Assembly (NCBI RefSeq): GCF_005795905.1 | Contig: NZ_VAWE01000001.1 | Span: 3,258,501 to 3,322,500, forward strand | Source: Streptomyces marianii | Lineage (GTDB): Bacteria > Actinomycetota > Actinomycetes > Streptomycetales > Streptomycetaceae | DNA length: 64,000 nucleotides | Direction: 5' to 3' | In this document: one piece after another, positions 55,555 to 64,000 of the stretch | How the letters are laid out: every line of letters starts with the position of its first letter | Numbering within the stretch: the first letter of the stretch is position 1 | Notes under the pieces: generated by a model | The model's database searches: none | Told to the model about the DNA's origin: nothing | The model's input: the letters and a program-made list of their open reading frames with translations, nothing else | Position numbers and translations under genes: made by a program

Positions 55555-57138
55555 TCAACCCGCCGAGGGCGCGAAGCTCTGCACCATTCTGTCGAAGTGC
55601 TGCCGGGTCGTGGCCCACTCCTCCGCCGGGCTGGACATGTAGAGCGCGTACTCGGTGCCGTCGTCGCCGTAGTAGACCTGGTCGATGGCGCGCCGCTCCC
55701 CCGCGTTGTTCTTGGTCTCGGTCCAGGTGAACTCCCACAGGGCGGAGTTCTCCTGGTCCCGGAAGGTGTTCTGGTCGAGCCGCACCCGCTCGTACTCCGG
55801 CAGTCGCTTCCTGACGGTCTTCTCGACGTCGAGCATGTGCATGTACGGGTTCTCGAAATCGGGCGTCGCGTCGATGCTGATGCGGATGAGCCGGCGGCCG
55901 TTGTCGGGCGTGTAGTCGATCTGGTCGCCGTTCCGCTGGCGCGCCCAGCCCTCTGGTACGAGCAGGCTGAAGCCCTCGGGGTCCCGTACCCGCCGCCACT
56001 TCTCCCCGTCCGCGGGCTTCGGAGTGGAGCCCGCGGACGGGGCGGAGAATCCGGCGTCGTCGGTGGTGGGGCTCCCGCCACCGGTTCCGTACCGCAGGGC
56101 GAGGAATCCGGCGCCGCCGCCCGCCACGGCGGCGAGGACCGCCACGAGCAGCGCCCGGCGCCAGACGCCGGAACGTTTCGGCGCGGAGGTCGCGGGGACG
56201 GGTGCGGGCGTCGGCCCGGTGAGCGGCGCGGTCGCCGCCCACCGGGCCTCCGGTTCCACCGCCCGTGTCGGCACATACGCCTGCGCCGCTCGGGGCCGGC
56301 GCCCCTCCACCGCCTCCAGCAGCATCCGCTCGGCCTCGTCGGCCGGCGGCCGGTGCTCGGGCTCCTTGCGCAGCAGCGCGGAGATGACGGGTTCCAGCGC
56401 TCCGGCGTGCGGGGCGGGCGGGTGTTCCTCGGTCACCACGGCCTGCATCGTGGACAGCGGCGACGTGCGCCGGAACGGCGAGTTCCCCTCCACCGCCGAG
56501 TAGAGGGTGGCGCCCAGGGACCACAGGTCGGAGGCCGGCCCGGGATCGCTGCCCCGGACCCGCTCGGGGGCCAGGTAGTCGATGGAGCCGACGAGTTCGC
56601 CCGTCCTGGTGATGGTCGAGTCGCCCTCGATCGCGGCGATGCCGAAGTCGGTGAGGAGGACCCGCCCGTCGGAGGCGAGCAGCACGTTGCCGGGCTTGAC
56701 GTCGCGGTGCAGCACCCCGGCGGCGTGCGCGGCGCGCAGGGCCCCGAGGACGTGCAGCCCGATCCGGGCTGCCTCGGCCGGCTGGATACGGCCGGACTCC
56801 TTGGCCGCGTCGGCGAGTGACGGCCCGTCGACGTACTGCATCACGATCCACGGCCGGCCGTCGTACTCCAGTACGTCGTGGACGGTGACAACGTTGGGGT
56901 GGCTGATCCGGGCGGCGGCGCGGGCCTCCTTCTGCGTGCGCGCGTGCAGCACCGTGCGGTCCGCCTCGGACACGTACAGACCGGCGGTCAGTTCCTTGAC
57001 GGCGACCGTCCGGTGGAGGACTTCATCCTGCGCGCGCCAGACCTTGCCCATGCCTCCGCGACCGATGCTCTCGGTCAGTCGGTACCGGCCTGCCAGCAGA
57101 AGTCCCGCTGCCGTACCCGCGCTCTGTGCGTGTTCCAC
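55555..57138 (-). CDS. Membrane Ser/Thr protein kinase
   Basis: 527-residue PknB-type kinase. The kinase domain covers about 18-275, with ESIGRGGMGKVWRA, VAVKELTAG, HRDVKPGN, LTDFGIAA and LAPERV all intact. A Pro/Ala linker, one membrane segment (LLVAVLAAVAGGGAGFLAL) and an external domain (residues about 375-527) begin with FSLLVPEGWARQ. That is a PsbP-like pattern also present in the neighbouring kinases. The start is GTG 57138. It is third in the kinase cluster, 145 bases after the pseudokinase gene. Confidence 0.95.
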   Translation of the reverse strand: MEHAQSAGTAAGLLLAGRYRLTESIGRGGMGKVWRAQDEVLHRTVAVKELTAGLYVSEADRTVLHARTQKEARAAARISHPNVVTVHDVLEYDGRPWIVMQYVDGPSLADAAKESGRIQPAEAARIGLHVLGALRAAHAAGVLHRDVKPGNVLLASDGRVLLTDFGIAAIEGDSTITRTGELVGSIDYLAPERVRGSDPGPASDLWSLGATLYSAVEGNSPFRRTSPLSTMQAVVTEEHPPAPHAGALEPVISALLRKEPEHRPPADEAERMLLEAVEGRRPRAAQAYVPTRAVEPEARWAATAPLTGPTPAPVPATSAPKRSGVWRRALLVAVLAAVAGGGAGFLALRYGTGGGSPTTDDAGFSAPSAGSTPKPADGEKWRRVRDPEGFSLLVPEGWARQRNGDQIDYTPDNGRRLIRISIDATPDFENPYMHMLDVEKTVRKRLPEYERVRLDQNTFRDQENSALWEFTWTETKNNAGERRAIDQVYYGDDGTEYALYMSSPAEEWATTRQHFDRMVQSFAPSAG

Positions 57139-57283
57139 GTGTTCCGCCCCGTTCCTTGGATTCCCAGGTTACGGAGGGGAGGTACGTGCACGGAACCTGG
57201 GGCGGCTCAGTAACTCGCACCGTGATGTGGCGGTTGCGGCGCGCGGTCGGGAGCGGAAATACGGCGGGACCGACCCTCCGGGG

Positions 57284-60200
57284 TCAACTCCGGGCGCGGT
57301 AGGCCGTCATGGCCTGCTGGTAGATCTCGGTGACCTTGTCCCGCTGGCCCTCGGGGCCGATCACCTGCAGCACGTGGTACCTGTCGCCGACGATCATGGC
57401 GAGATTGCGGACGTACACCTCGCGTCCGGTGCTATCCTGCCAGGTGAACTGGCCCTCCGCCATGGCCTGCTTGCCCACGTCGATCCGGCGCAGCCCGGAA
57501 GCCGTGGACCAGGACGAGTCGCGGAAGGGCTGGAGCTCCCGCTCCTTGTCGCGCTGGTACGCCATCGGGTCGGATCCGTTCGCCCCGACGGTGTCCCGGC
57601 CGGGGACGACGATGAGCGTGAAGTCCCCGCCGACGTAGCGGACCTGGCCGCTGTCGTTGACCGGGTTGCGCTGCCAGGTCTTGTCGACGCCGATCCGGAA
57701 GCCCTCGGGGTCCACGCGCACGACGTAGCCTTCGGCGAGGTCCACGGCGGGCGCGGAGGTCTGCGGCCCCTTCCCGTCCGGCGACGGGTCACCGCCGGCC
57801 TCGCCGTCCGGGCCCCCGGGCCGGTCCGGCCCCTGGGACGAGGACGAGGCCGGCTGGGATGACGGCGCGGCCCCGGGGCCGGTCCTGGGCATGAACAGCA
57901 CGGCGTAGGCGATGGCGGCGGCGAGCGCGAGCAGGATCAGGAGGAGCAGCGTCCGGCCCAGCGCGCGCGGGCTGCGCGCCGGCCGCTCGCGGGGCTCCCT
58001 GGGCGGCCTGGGCTCCCTGGGCTTCTTGTGGCGGTGCCGGCCCCGGAGTTCGGCGGAGCCGCCGCGGCGCCTGCGGACCAGCTCGCCCCTGCGCCGCACG
58101 ACGGGGAGGCGGGTGCCGTCGACGGAGGGCAGCGGGACCACCTCGGTGCCCGCGTCGGGTTCCGGGGCGGAGCGGACGAGCGAACGCAGCCAGCCGCGCA
58201 GCTCCTCGAAGTCCGGTCTCTCGGTGGCGTCCTGACGCAGCAGCGACTCCACCACCGGACGCAGCGGGCCGCACTCCTCGGCGAACGCCGGCGGTTCCGC
58301 GCAGACGAGCTGGACCAGCTCGGCCGGGTGCTCCTCCGGGTACGGGGCATGGCCCTGCACCGCGCGGTAGAGCAGAGCACCGAGCGCCCACAGGTCGGTG
58401 GCCGGGCCGATCGGCGGTGCCAACTGCCAGTTCTCGTGGACCGGGCCCGCCTGCTCCGGTGCCCAGCGCTCGGTGACGGCTCCGACGACCGCGATCCGGG
58501 TCTGGCGGGCGCGCTCGGCGGCGAGGGGCGTCGTGGGACCCCGGTAGGGCTCCGGGGTCGCTCCGGCGGCGACGACCTCGTCCCAGCGGCCTGCGGGGAC
58601 GGGCCGCGCACCGGCGTCCGCGTCGGTCCCCCGCCGGGCGTCGGCGCGCAGGGCGTCGCGGGCGCTGCCGCCGTACGCGGCCGCGCTGCCACCGGCCGGG
58701 ACCGGGGCGGCGCCGTCCGAGGTGGGGCCGTCGCGCCAGATGCCGGCGAGCCGGACCCGGCGGGGGCCGCCGTCCGGGTCCTCGTGCGGACCGTCGTGGG
58801 GGCCGCCGTCCGGGTCGTCGTGCTCGTCGGCGTCATCGGCCGCTTCGGCGTCCGCGGGCCGCGACCACCACTGCGGGGCGGGCGACCCGGCGCGGGGAGC
58901 GGGCAGGGCCGGACGGGGCCGGAGCGGAGGCACCGCGGTGCCGGGGGGCGTCCCGGATCCCTCGGGCGCGTCCCACTCGTCCCTCACGCCGGGGTGGTGC
59001 AGCCGCCCGATGCCGTCCGTCGCACGACCCGCGGGCGGCAGCGCGCCACCGCCGACGCGGTCGCCGTGGCCGTGCGCGCCGGTCGGGTCGTCGCCGCCGG
59101 GCGGGCGGCCGGTGCCGTCGGGCCCACCGGGGGAGGGGCCGGCCGCGGCGCGGCCGGGGAACCGGACGGCCTCGCCTGCGCCGTGGGCGCCCTCGTCGTC
59201 CGCGGCCTGCCACCGGCGGCCCTCGGGATCGGCCGTGGGTCCGTCGCCATCAGCGCCGAAGGGAGCACCGTACTCGGCGGCACTCCGCTCGCCGCCCCCG
59301 GTGCCGTCCCCGGAACGAGGGCTCCTGGAGCCGGGGTCACCGCCGCCGGGCAGGGCCCATCGGCTGTCGCCGGGCAGACAGGCGCCCGGACCGCCGTCGC
59401 CGACCCGGTCCTGGTCGCGGTCGTCGCGAGCCGGCCCCTGCCGGCTCTCCTCGCTGAGCCGGGAGGCGGCACGCGCCCCGGCCCGGTAGGCGGCGATCGC
59501 ACCGGCCCGCGCGGCGCGTGCGTCGTCCGGGCCGCCGCCGATTCCGTGGCCGTACGCGGGAGGGGCGTACCGGTCCACCGCGCCGCCGGGGCCGGGCACC
59601 CGGTCCGGCAGGGCAGGAGGTGCGGGCAGCCGCTCGGGGGACGGTCGAACCCGGTAGGCCTCCGTCGCGTCCGTCCCCGGGCCCGGGGGCTCCTGACCGC
59701 CGGGCCCCAGCGGAGCCGGCCCCGTCGCGTAGGGCGGCGCGTAGGGCGGGCACGGCGCCCCGAACGGTGGCTCCGCCGGCTCGGCCTCCTCGACGCCGGC
59801 GGCCGGTTCCGGGACCGGCGCGTACCCGCACAGGGCCTCCTCCGCCGCGCCCGCCGCGAGTCCCGTCAGCACGACACGGCCGTCGTCGCACACGAGCACC
59901 GTGCGGACGGTGATGTTCCGGTGGGTCCAGCCGTGCGCGTGGAGGGCACGCAGGGCCGTCAGCACGTCCGAGCCGATCTCCGCCGCCCGGTACGGGTTCA
60001 GCGGCCTCTCGGCCAGCAGCGCGGCGAGCGGTCGTGCGGCGACCAGCTCACTGACGATCCACAGCGACCCGTCCTCGGCGAACACGTCGAAGACCTGGTC
60101 GAGCCGCGGATGGTCGGGGATCTGCGCGGCGGCCTGCGCCGCCTCGACGGCCCGCCGCACCGCCGGGTCGGTCGGCCGGCGGGTGGTGCGCCCCGCGGCC

Positions 60201-60403
60201 CGGCGCGGCGGGGGAACGCCGGCGCCACCCCGGTCGTCGAGCACCTCCGCCTCGACGACCTCGGGCAGCGGGACCTGCCGGACGAGGACTTCCTGGCCGC
60301 TGTAGGTGTCGAAGGCACGCGTCTCGACGAGTTCGTACTCGTCGGAAGGCGGCAGGGGGAGCCGATAGCGGTCGGCCAGCACCCTTCCCGCGTAGTCGTC
60401 CAC
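57284..60403 (-). CDS. Membrane pseudokinase with large activation-segment insertion
   Basis: 1039-residue protein of the kinase family that has lost the catalytic residues. There is no glycine loop. The usual Lys is Arg42 (VLVRQVPL). The catalytic loop HRDxKPxN reads HRNITVRT (residues 161-168) and DFG reads GLA (LTGLAAG, 181-183). The fold continues after about 450 inserted residues, rich in Gly, Asp, Pro, Arg and Ala: RWAPEQAG marks the APE motif near 647, and ATDLWALGALLYRAVQGHAP follows. One membrane segment at about 816-838 and an external domain with FRIGVDKTWQRNP follow. The start GTG 60403 has GGGGAGG four bases upstream. It is a candidate regulatory partner of the adjacent kinases. 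Confidence 0.92.
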   Translation of the reverse strand: MDDYAGRVLADRYRLPLPPSDEYELVETRAFDTYSGQEVLVRQVPLPEVVEAEVLDDRGGAGVPPPRRAAGRTTRRPTDPAVRRAVEAAQAAAQIPDHPRLDQVFDVFAEDGSLWIVSELVAARPLAALLAERPLNPYRAAEIGSDVLTALRALHAHGWTHRNITVRTVLVCDDGRVVLTGLAAGAAEEALCGYAPVPEPAAGVEEAEPAEPPFGAPCPPYAPPYATGPAPLGPGGQEPPGPGTDATEAYRVRPSPERLPAPPALPDRVPGPGGAVDRYAPPAYGHGIGGGPDDARAARAGAIAAYRAGARAASRLSEESRQGPARDDRDQDRVGDGGPGACLPGDSRWALPGGGDPGSRSPRSGDGTGGGERSAAEYGAPFGADGDGPTADPEGRRWQAADDEGAHGAGEAVRFPGRAAAGPSPGGPDGTGRPPGGDDPTGAHGHGDRVGGGALPPAGRATDGIGRLHHPGVRDEWDAPEGSGTPPGTAVPPLRPRPALPAPRAGSPAPQWWSRPADAEAADDADEHDDPDGGPHDGPHEDPDGGPRRVRLAGIWRDGPTSDGAAPVPAGGSAAAYGGSARDALRADARRGTDADAGARPVPAGRWDEVVAAGATPEPYRGPTTPLAAERARQTRIAVVGAVTERWAPEQAGPVHENWQLAPPIGPATDLWALGALLYRAVQGHAPYPEEHPAELVQLVCAEPPAFAEECGPLRPVVESLLRQDATERPDFEELRGWLRSLVRSAPEPDAGTEVVPLPSVDGTRLPVVRRRGELVRRRRGGSAELRGRHRHKKPREPRPPREPRERPARSPRALGRTLLLLILLALAAAIAYAVLFMPRTGPGAAPSSQPASSSSQGPDRPGGPDGEAGGDPSPDGKGPQTSAPAVDLAEGYVVRVDPEGFRIGVDKTWQRNPVNDSGQVRYVGGDFTLIVVPGRDTVGANGSDPMAYQRDKERELQPFRDSSWSTASGLRRIDVGKQAMAEGQFTWQDSTGREVYVRNLAMIVGDRYHVLQVIGPEGQRDKVTEIYQQAMTAYRARS

Positions 60404-60655
60404 GACGCCTCCCCACCAGCGTGCAGCTTTCCCGGCCCGGTTGTCCCCCAGCCCGTCGGTGGGGTTCCCCACCGGGCGTGCTCGAACCGGTGCCGCGGTC
60501 GGTCGTGTGCGCGGCCCTGGTCGTCAGAGCCCCGCCCCCGGTCCCGGGGACCGCACGGCACCATCAATTCCGGTCACTCACCGGGCTCTTGCGGCTGCGT
60601 ACGGTCCACGACCTCTCACGATACGGGGCCTGCCCAGTCCTTGGGGGCGAACCTC

Positions 60656-63235
60656 TCAGTCCTTCGGGGCGAACGTGGCGAACGCCGTCTTGCGCAGCGT
60701 GCTGCACTCCGCGCCGTCCCATTCGCTCGCCTTGCAGCTGATCATGATCGAGTAGCCGCGGCGGGCGTCGACCTTGAAGCCGCGGTTGAGCACGCGCACC
60801 CGCTGGCCGCCCTGGTTCCGCTCGAAGCTCCAGTCGGCGACGGTCGGATAGCCCTTGTACTCGACGGGCTTGATCCCGAGGTGCTCGTAACCGCTGCTGC
60901 TGCCGCTCACCGCGGACCACGCGGCCTTCCAGGCGGCCGCGGCGTCGCCCTTGGGGCTGTCGGTGAAGTCGACCTGGACGCGCGGGAAACCGCCGTCCGC
61001 ACTGAAGATCGCACCCGAGTTCTGGCCGGCGGTACCGGTGCGGCGGAACGACTTCGGCATCGCCATGGTGAAGTGGAACTGATCGTTCGACACCATCGCG
61101 TACCCGGCGGGGAGTGCGTTCCCCGCGGGGGCTCCGGGGTCCGTGCCGCCGGACGGCTGTGCCCCGCCCGTGTCCGTGCCCCCGTTGCCCTCGCCGGCGT
61201 CACCCGTGGGCCGGCCGTCGCCCTCGCCCTGCTCGTTCCGGCCGCTGTCGCCGGTGGCACCGCCGTCGTCCTCGGCGTCGCCGCCCGCGGTGCTCCCGGC
61301 GGAGGTGGTGTCGCTCTTCGGCTTGTTCTGCTCGCCCTTGTCCCCGTCCCCGCCCAGCAGGACGACGAGCACGGTGGACAGGATCGCGAGCGCGGCGACG
61401 ACCGCGACGATCACCAGTGTGCGGCGGGGCACCACATCGGTGAGCGGCGCCCGCACGGGAGTCGTCCGGGTGGCCGCGGGCGCCGTCGGTGGCTTGGCGG
61501 CGCCGTCCTTGCCCTCGGTCTGCCCAACATCGCTCTTCGCCGCGTTCCGGACCGAGCGCAGCGCTCCGCGGACTCGCTCGGCCGCGTCCGCGGTGTCCCT
61601 GGCCCGGTCCCGGGTGGGGACGGCCGACTCGGGCGGGACGGGCAGGGCCACGACGCGGGTCGCCTCCGGCGAGGGCTCCGGCTCCGCCGGGCGCTCGGGG
61701 GTGTCGACCACGTTCCGCAGCAGCGCGCGGGCACCGGCGTCGTCGAGCCGCTGCGCCGGGTCCTTGGCCAGCAGGCCGTAGATGACCTCCTCCAGCGGCC
61801 CGGCGTTCTTCGGCGGATCGAGCGGCTCGGTCATCACGGCGGTCAGCGTCGCGATGGCCGAACCCTTGTCGTACGGGGGGCAGCCCTCCACGCTCGCGTA
61901 CAGCAGTCCGCCCAGCGACCAGAGGTCGGCGGCCGGACCGGGCTTGTGGCCCCGGGCGCGCTCCGGGGAGATGTACGAGGGCGCGCCGACGAGCATGCCG
62001 GTGGAGGTGATCGAGGGATCGCCCTCGACCTGGGCGATGCCGAAGTCGGTGAGCACGACCCGGCCGTCCGACGAGATGAGGACGTTGGACGGTTTCACGT
62101 CGCGGTGCAGGATGCCCTCGCGGTGCGCGGAGCGCAGGACGTCGAGGACGGCGAGACCGACCTCGGCGGCCCGCCGGGGCGTCAGGAGGCCGTCCTCCCG
62201 GATGGCCTCGGCGAGAGACTTGCCCTCGACGAGCTCCATCACGATCCACGGGCGGTCGTCCTCGTCGACGACGTCGTAGACCGTGACGGCGCCGGTGTTG
62301 CGGATCCGGGCGATCGCCTTCGCCTCGCGCAGGGTCCGGGTGATGAGGCGGCGCTTCTCGTCCTCGTCGATGCTGTTCGGGAAGCGCAGTTCCTTCACGG
62401 CGACCGTGCGGCCGAGCGTCTCGTCGTCGGCCCGCCAGACGGTGCCCATGCCGCCGCGCCCGAGAACGCCTCCCAGCCGGTACCGGCCGGCCAACAGCCG
62501 TCCCTCCGTGGTCGGTCCGCGTCGCGACGAGGATCCCGCGGCCTTCGCGTCACCGGCCCGACCGGACGGGCCGGAGCCCGCCTCCGCGGCCTTCGCGTCA
62601 CCGCGCCCGGGAGCCGTCCGGCCCGCCGGTTCCTTCGCCGGGCCGTGCGTGCCCCCGCCCTCGGCGTCCTCGGCACCGGAACGCCGCGGGTCGGCCTCGG
62701 CGTCCTCGGGAGCGCCCGCCCCGGGACCGCGGTCCGGGCCCCGTGATCCGCCGTCACCGGTCGCGTCCCGCGCCGCGCCACGCTTCGCCGGGTCCGGCCG
62801 CCGGTCCGTGCTCTGTGACCCACCGTCCTTCATCAGGTTCGCCTGCCCCGCAGCCGGTTTCGCACGCGTACCGGCCTCGGTTGCGGGCGCGTTCGCGCCA
62901 TCGGAGCCGGGCCCGTCACCGGACTCGGGACCGGCCGCGGCCCGCCCGGTCTCCGGCCCCGCGTCCCCGGCCGCGTCCACCGAACCGGTGCCACCGTCCC
63001 GCCCGCCCCGGCCTGCGCCGTCGTCCGACGCACCGCGCGCGGAGTCCCGCGCCGTGCCCTTGTCCGCGGTCCCACCCGAACCGCCGTCACGGGAGCCGGA
63101 GCCCGCATCCGGATGCTCGGACCGCTCCGCGGCCGAACTCGCCGCGGGATCCGCGCCGGTGGCGTGTCCGCCCTCCGGCTGCGCGTCCCGAAGGGGTTCC
63201 CGTGTCGTGTCCCGCGACTGCTCCGCCTCCGACAT
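60656..63235 (-). CDS. Membrane Ser/Thr protein kinase with long N-terminal extension
   Basis: 859-residue PknB-type kinase. The first 240 residues are a low-complexity region rich in Gly, Asp, Ala, Ser and Pro. The kinase domain (about 248-510) is complete: GVLGRGGMGTVWRA, VAVKELRF, HRDVKPSN, LTDFGIAQ and ISPERA. A linker, one membrane segment (TLVIVAVVAALAILSTVLVVLL), a Gly/Asp/Thr-rich spacer and an external domain of about 150 residues (FHFTMAMPKSFRRTG) follow. The start ATG 63235 has GAGGGG four bases upstream. It is the first gene of the four-gene kinase run. A copy of about 18 bases of its 3' end (CAGTCCTT-GGGGCGAAC) recurs 22 bases downstream. Confidence 0.95.
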   Translation of the reverse strand: MSEAEQSRDTTREPLRDAQPEGGHATGADPAASSAAERSEHPDAGSGSRDGGSGGTADKGTARDSARGASDDGAGRGGRDGGTGSVDAAGDAGPETGRAAAGPESGDGPGSDGANAPATEAGTRAKPAAGQANLMKDGGSQSTDRRPDPAKRGAARDATGDGGSRGPDRGPGAGAPEDAEADPRRSGAEDAEGGGTHGPAKEPAGRTAPGRGDAKAAEAGSGPSGRAGDAKAAGSSSRRGPTTEGRLLAGRYRLGGVLGRGGMGTVWRADDETLGRTVAVKELRFPNSIDEDEKRRLITRTLREAKAIARIRNTGAVTVYDVVDEDDRPWIVMELVEGKSLAEAIREDGLLTPRRAAEVGLAVLDVLRSAHREGILHRDVKPSNVLISSDGRVVLTDFGIAQVEGDPSITSTGMLVGAPSYISPERARGHKPGPAADLWSLGGLLYASVEGCPPYDKGSAIATLTAVMTEPLDPPKNAGPLEEVIYGLLAKDPAQRLDDAGARALLRNVVDTPERPAEPEPSPEATRVVALPVPPESAVPTRDRARDTADAAERVRGALRSVRNAAKSDVGQTEGKDGAAKPPTAPAATRTTPVRAPLTDVVPRRTLVIVAVVAALAILSTVLVVLLGGDGDKGEQNKPKSDTTSAGSTAGGDAEDDGGATGDSGRNEQGEGDGRPTGDAGEGNGGTDTGGAQPSGGTDPGAPAGNALPAGYAMVSNDQFHFTMAMPKSFRRTGTAGQNSGAIFSADGGFPRVQVDFTDSPKGDAAAAWKAAWSAVSGSSSGYEHLGIKPVEYKGYPTVADWSFERNQGGQRVRVLNRGFKVDARRGYSIMISCKASEWDGAECSTLRKTAFATFAPKD

Positions 63236-63398
63236 GCGTCCCCTCTGCGATCCCTGATCCTCGCCCGCGCCCGCCGCTCCCGCGCGATGCGGTAACCCGC
63301 CCTGGAAGAGCCCCCATTCTCTCTCACTCCGGGACTGGTGAAGCTCCCGGGTCCACCGAGCGTCAGGAAGGCTCCGGAGAAGGGGATTCCGCAGGATC

Positions 63399-64000
63399 CT
63401 AGATCGGGACGATGTCCGGCGCTCCCAGCCGCGCCGCGTCGGCCGTCAGGTCGTCCGGCTGCCGCTGCGACTCCCGCTCGGCCTCCACCCGCTTCTCGTA
63501 GTGCTCGACTTCCTTCTCGATCTGCTCCTTGTCCCAGCCGAGCACCGGGGCCATCAGCTCGGCGCACTCCCGCGCGCAGCGCGTGCCCCGGTCGAAGGTC
63601 TCGATGGAGATGCGGGTCCGCCGGGTGAGCACGTCGTCGAGGTGCCGTGCCCCCTCGTGGGAGGCGGCGTAGACGACTTCGGCCCGCAGGTAGTCGTCCG
63701 CCCCGGACAGCGGCCGGCCGAGCCCAGGATCGGCCGTGACGAGCTCCAGCAGTTCCTCGGTCATGGACCCGTACCGGTTCAGCAGGTGCTCGACGCGGGC
63801 GACGTGGAGGCCCGTCCTCTCCGCGATCCTCGCCCGTGCGTTCCACAGGGCGCGGTAGCCCTCGGCTCCCAGCAGCGGCACATCCTCGGTGACGCATTCC
63901 GCCACCCGGCGGTCCAGCCCGTGCACCGCCTCGTCCACGGCGTCCTTCGCCATCACCCGGTACGTCGTGTACTTTCCGCCGGCGACGACGACCAGCCCTG
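63399..64000 (-). CDS. glpD: Glycerol-3-phosphate dehydrogenase, C-terminal part (cut by window edge)
   Basis: About 200 C-terminal residues of an FAD-dependent, membrane-associated glycerol-3-phosphate dehydrogenase that feeds electrons to the quinone pool. The fragment opens in VVVAGGKYTTYRVMAKDAVD, the family motif before the C-terminal cap domain. It continues with a DUF-type helical domain (DDYLRAEVVYAASHEGARHL, then DVLTRRTRISIETFDRG). The FAD-binding N-terminus lies beyond base 64000. It is transcribed toward the kinase cluster, 163 bases before the first kinase start, so it is possibly separate. Confidence 0.93.
   Translation of the reverse strand, partial: GLVVVAGGKYTTYRVMAKDAVDEAVHGLDRRVAECVTEDVPLLGAEGYRALWNARARIAERTGLHVARVEHLLNRYGSMTEELLELVTADPGLGRPLSGADDYLRAEVVYAASHEGARHLDDVLTRRTRISIETFDRGTRCARECAELMAPVLGWDKEQIEKEVEHYEKRVEAERESQRQPDDLTADAARLGAPDIVPI

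Noticed and set aside
58028..62746. 1,572-codon plus-strand open frame opposite the kinase genes
   Set aside because: Spans two intact genes and an intergenic gap on the other strand, low complexity, no start signal; a shadow typical of high-GC DNA.

Overview
The window is chromosomal DNA of a Streptomyces or very close relative. The evidence is the very high GC content with G/C-ending codons, the typical actinobacterial gene set, a class E (LAXTG) sortase substrate, many GTG/TTG starts, TANNNT -10 elements and a rare TTA codon. The run mdh, folD, purHN, sucCD, pcrA, guaA, then a cluster of eukaryotic-type Ser/Thr kinases and glpD looks like conserved core chromosome. It is not a phage or plasmid, and I saw no insertion sequence, tRNA, rRNA or CRISPR array. 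Both ends cut genes: an aldehyde dehydrogenase on the left and glycerol-3-phosphate dehydrogenase on the right.

Left third (1-19,100). The enzymes of central metabolism are malate dehydrogenase, FolD, PurN/PurH and SucC/SucD, all on the minus strand. Between them lie membrane and secreted proteins of unknown function: a membrane-anchored XRE regulator, a DUF3017 protein, a DUF6350-type multispanning protein and two repetitive secreted proteins. One plus-strand gene fuses an XRE helix-turn-helix, a sigma-factor-like domain and a membrane anchor. Two unusual tandem arrays are here: 15 copies of a 9-bp GATC repeat upstream of mdh, and three copies of a 120-bp unit across the 3' end of the DUF6350 gene.

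Middle (19,100-31,500). A five-gene module stands out. A MoxR-type AAA+ ATPase, a DUF5682 protein and a VWA protein are joined by ATGA overlaps on the minus strand. Divergent from them are a SWIM zinc-finger protein and a DUF5691 protein on the plus strand. A small MmpS-like lipoprotein gene lies between the two arms. This is the best candidate for a poorly described multi-component system. It is followed by a stand-alone B12-binding mutase subunit, a lipase and an M23 peptidase.

Centre-right (31,500-49,960). Contents are PcrA helicase and two NlpC/P60 cell-wall hydrolases, the first under a ydaO-type (c-di-AMP) riboswitch. A lower-GC gene carrying a TTA codon follows. Next is an envelope-stress-like group: a NarL-type response regulator, a PspC-domain histidine kinase and a divergent PspC/LiaF-like protein. 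Then come DoxX, a class II aldolase, guaA, and chorismate mutase preceded by a Phe/Tyr-containing leader peptide and an attenuator. The section ends with an LAXTG surface protein.

Right (49,960-64,000). A GMC oxidoreductase and a semialdehyde dehydrogenase-like enzyme are followed by four consecutive membrane Ser/Thr kinase-family proteins. They appear to share one type of extracytoplasmic domain. One of them is a clear pseudokinase with a large insertion.
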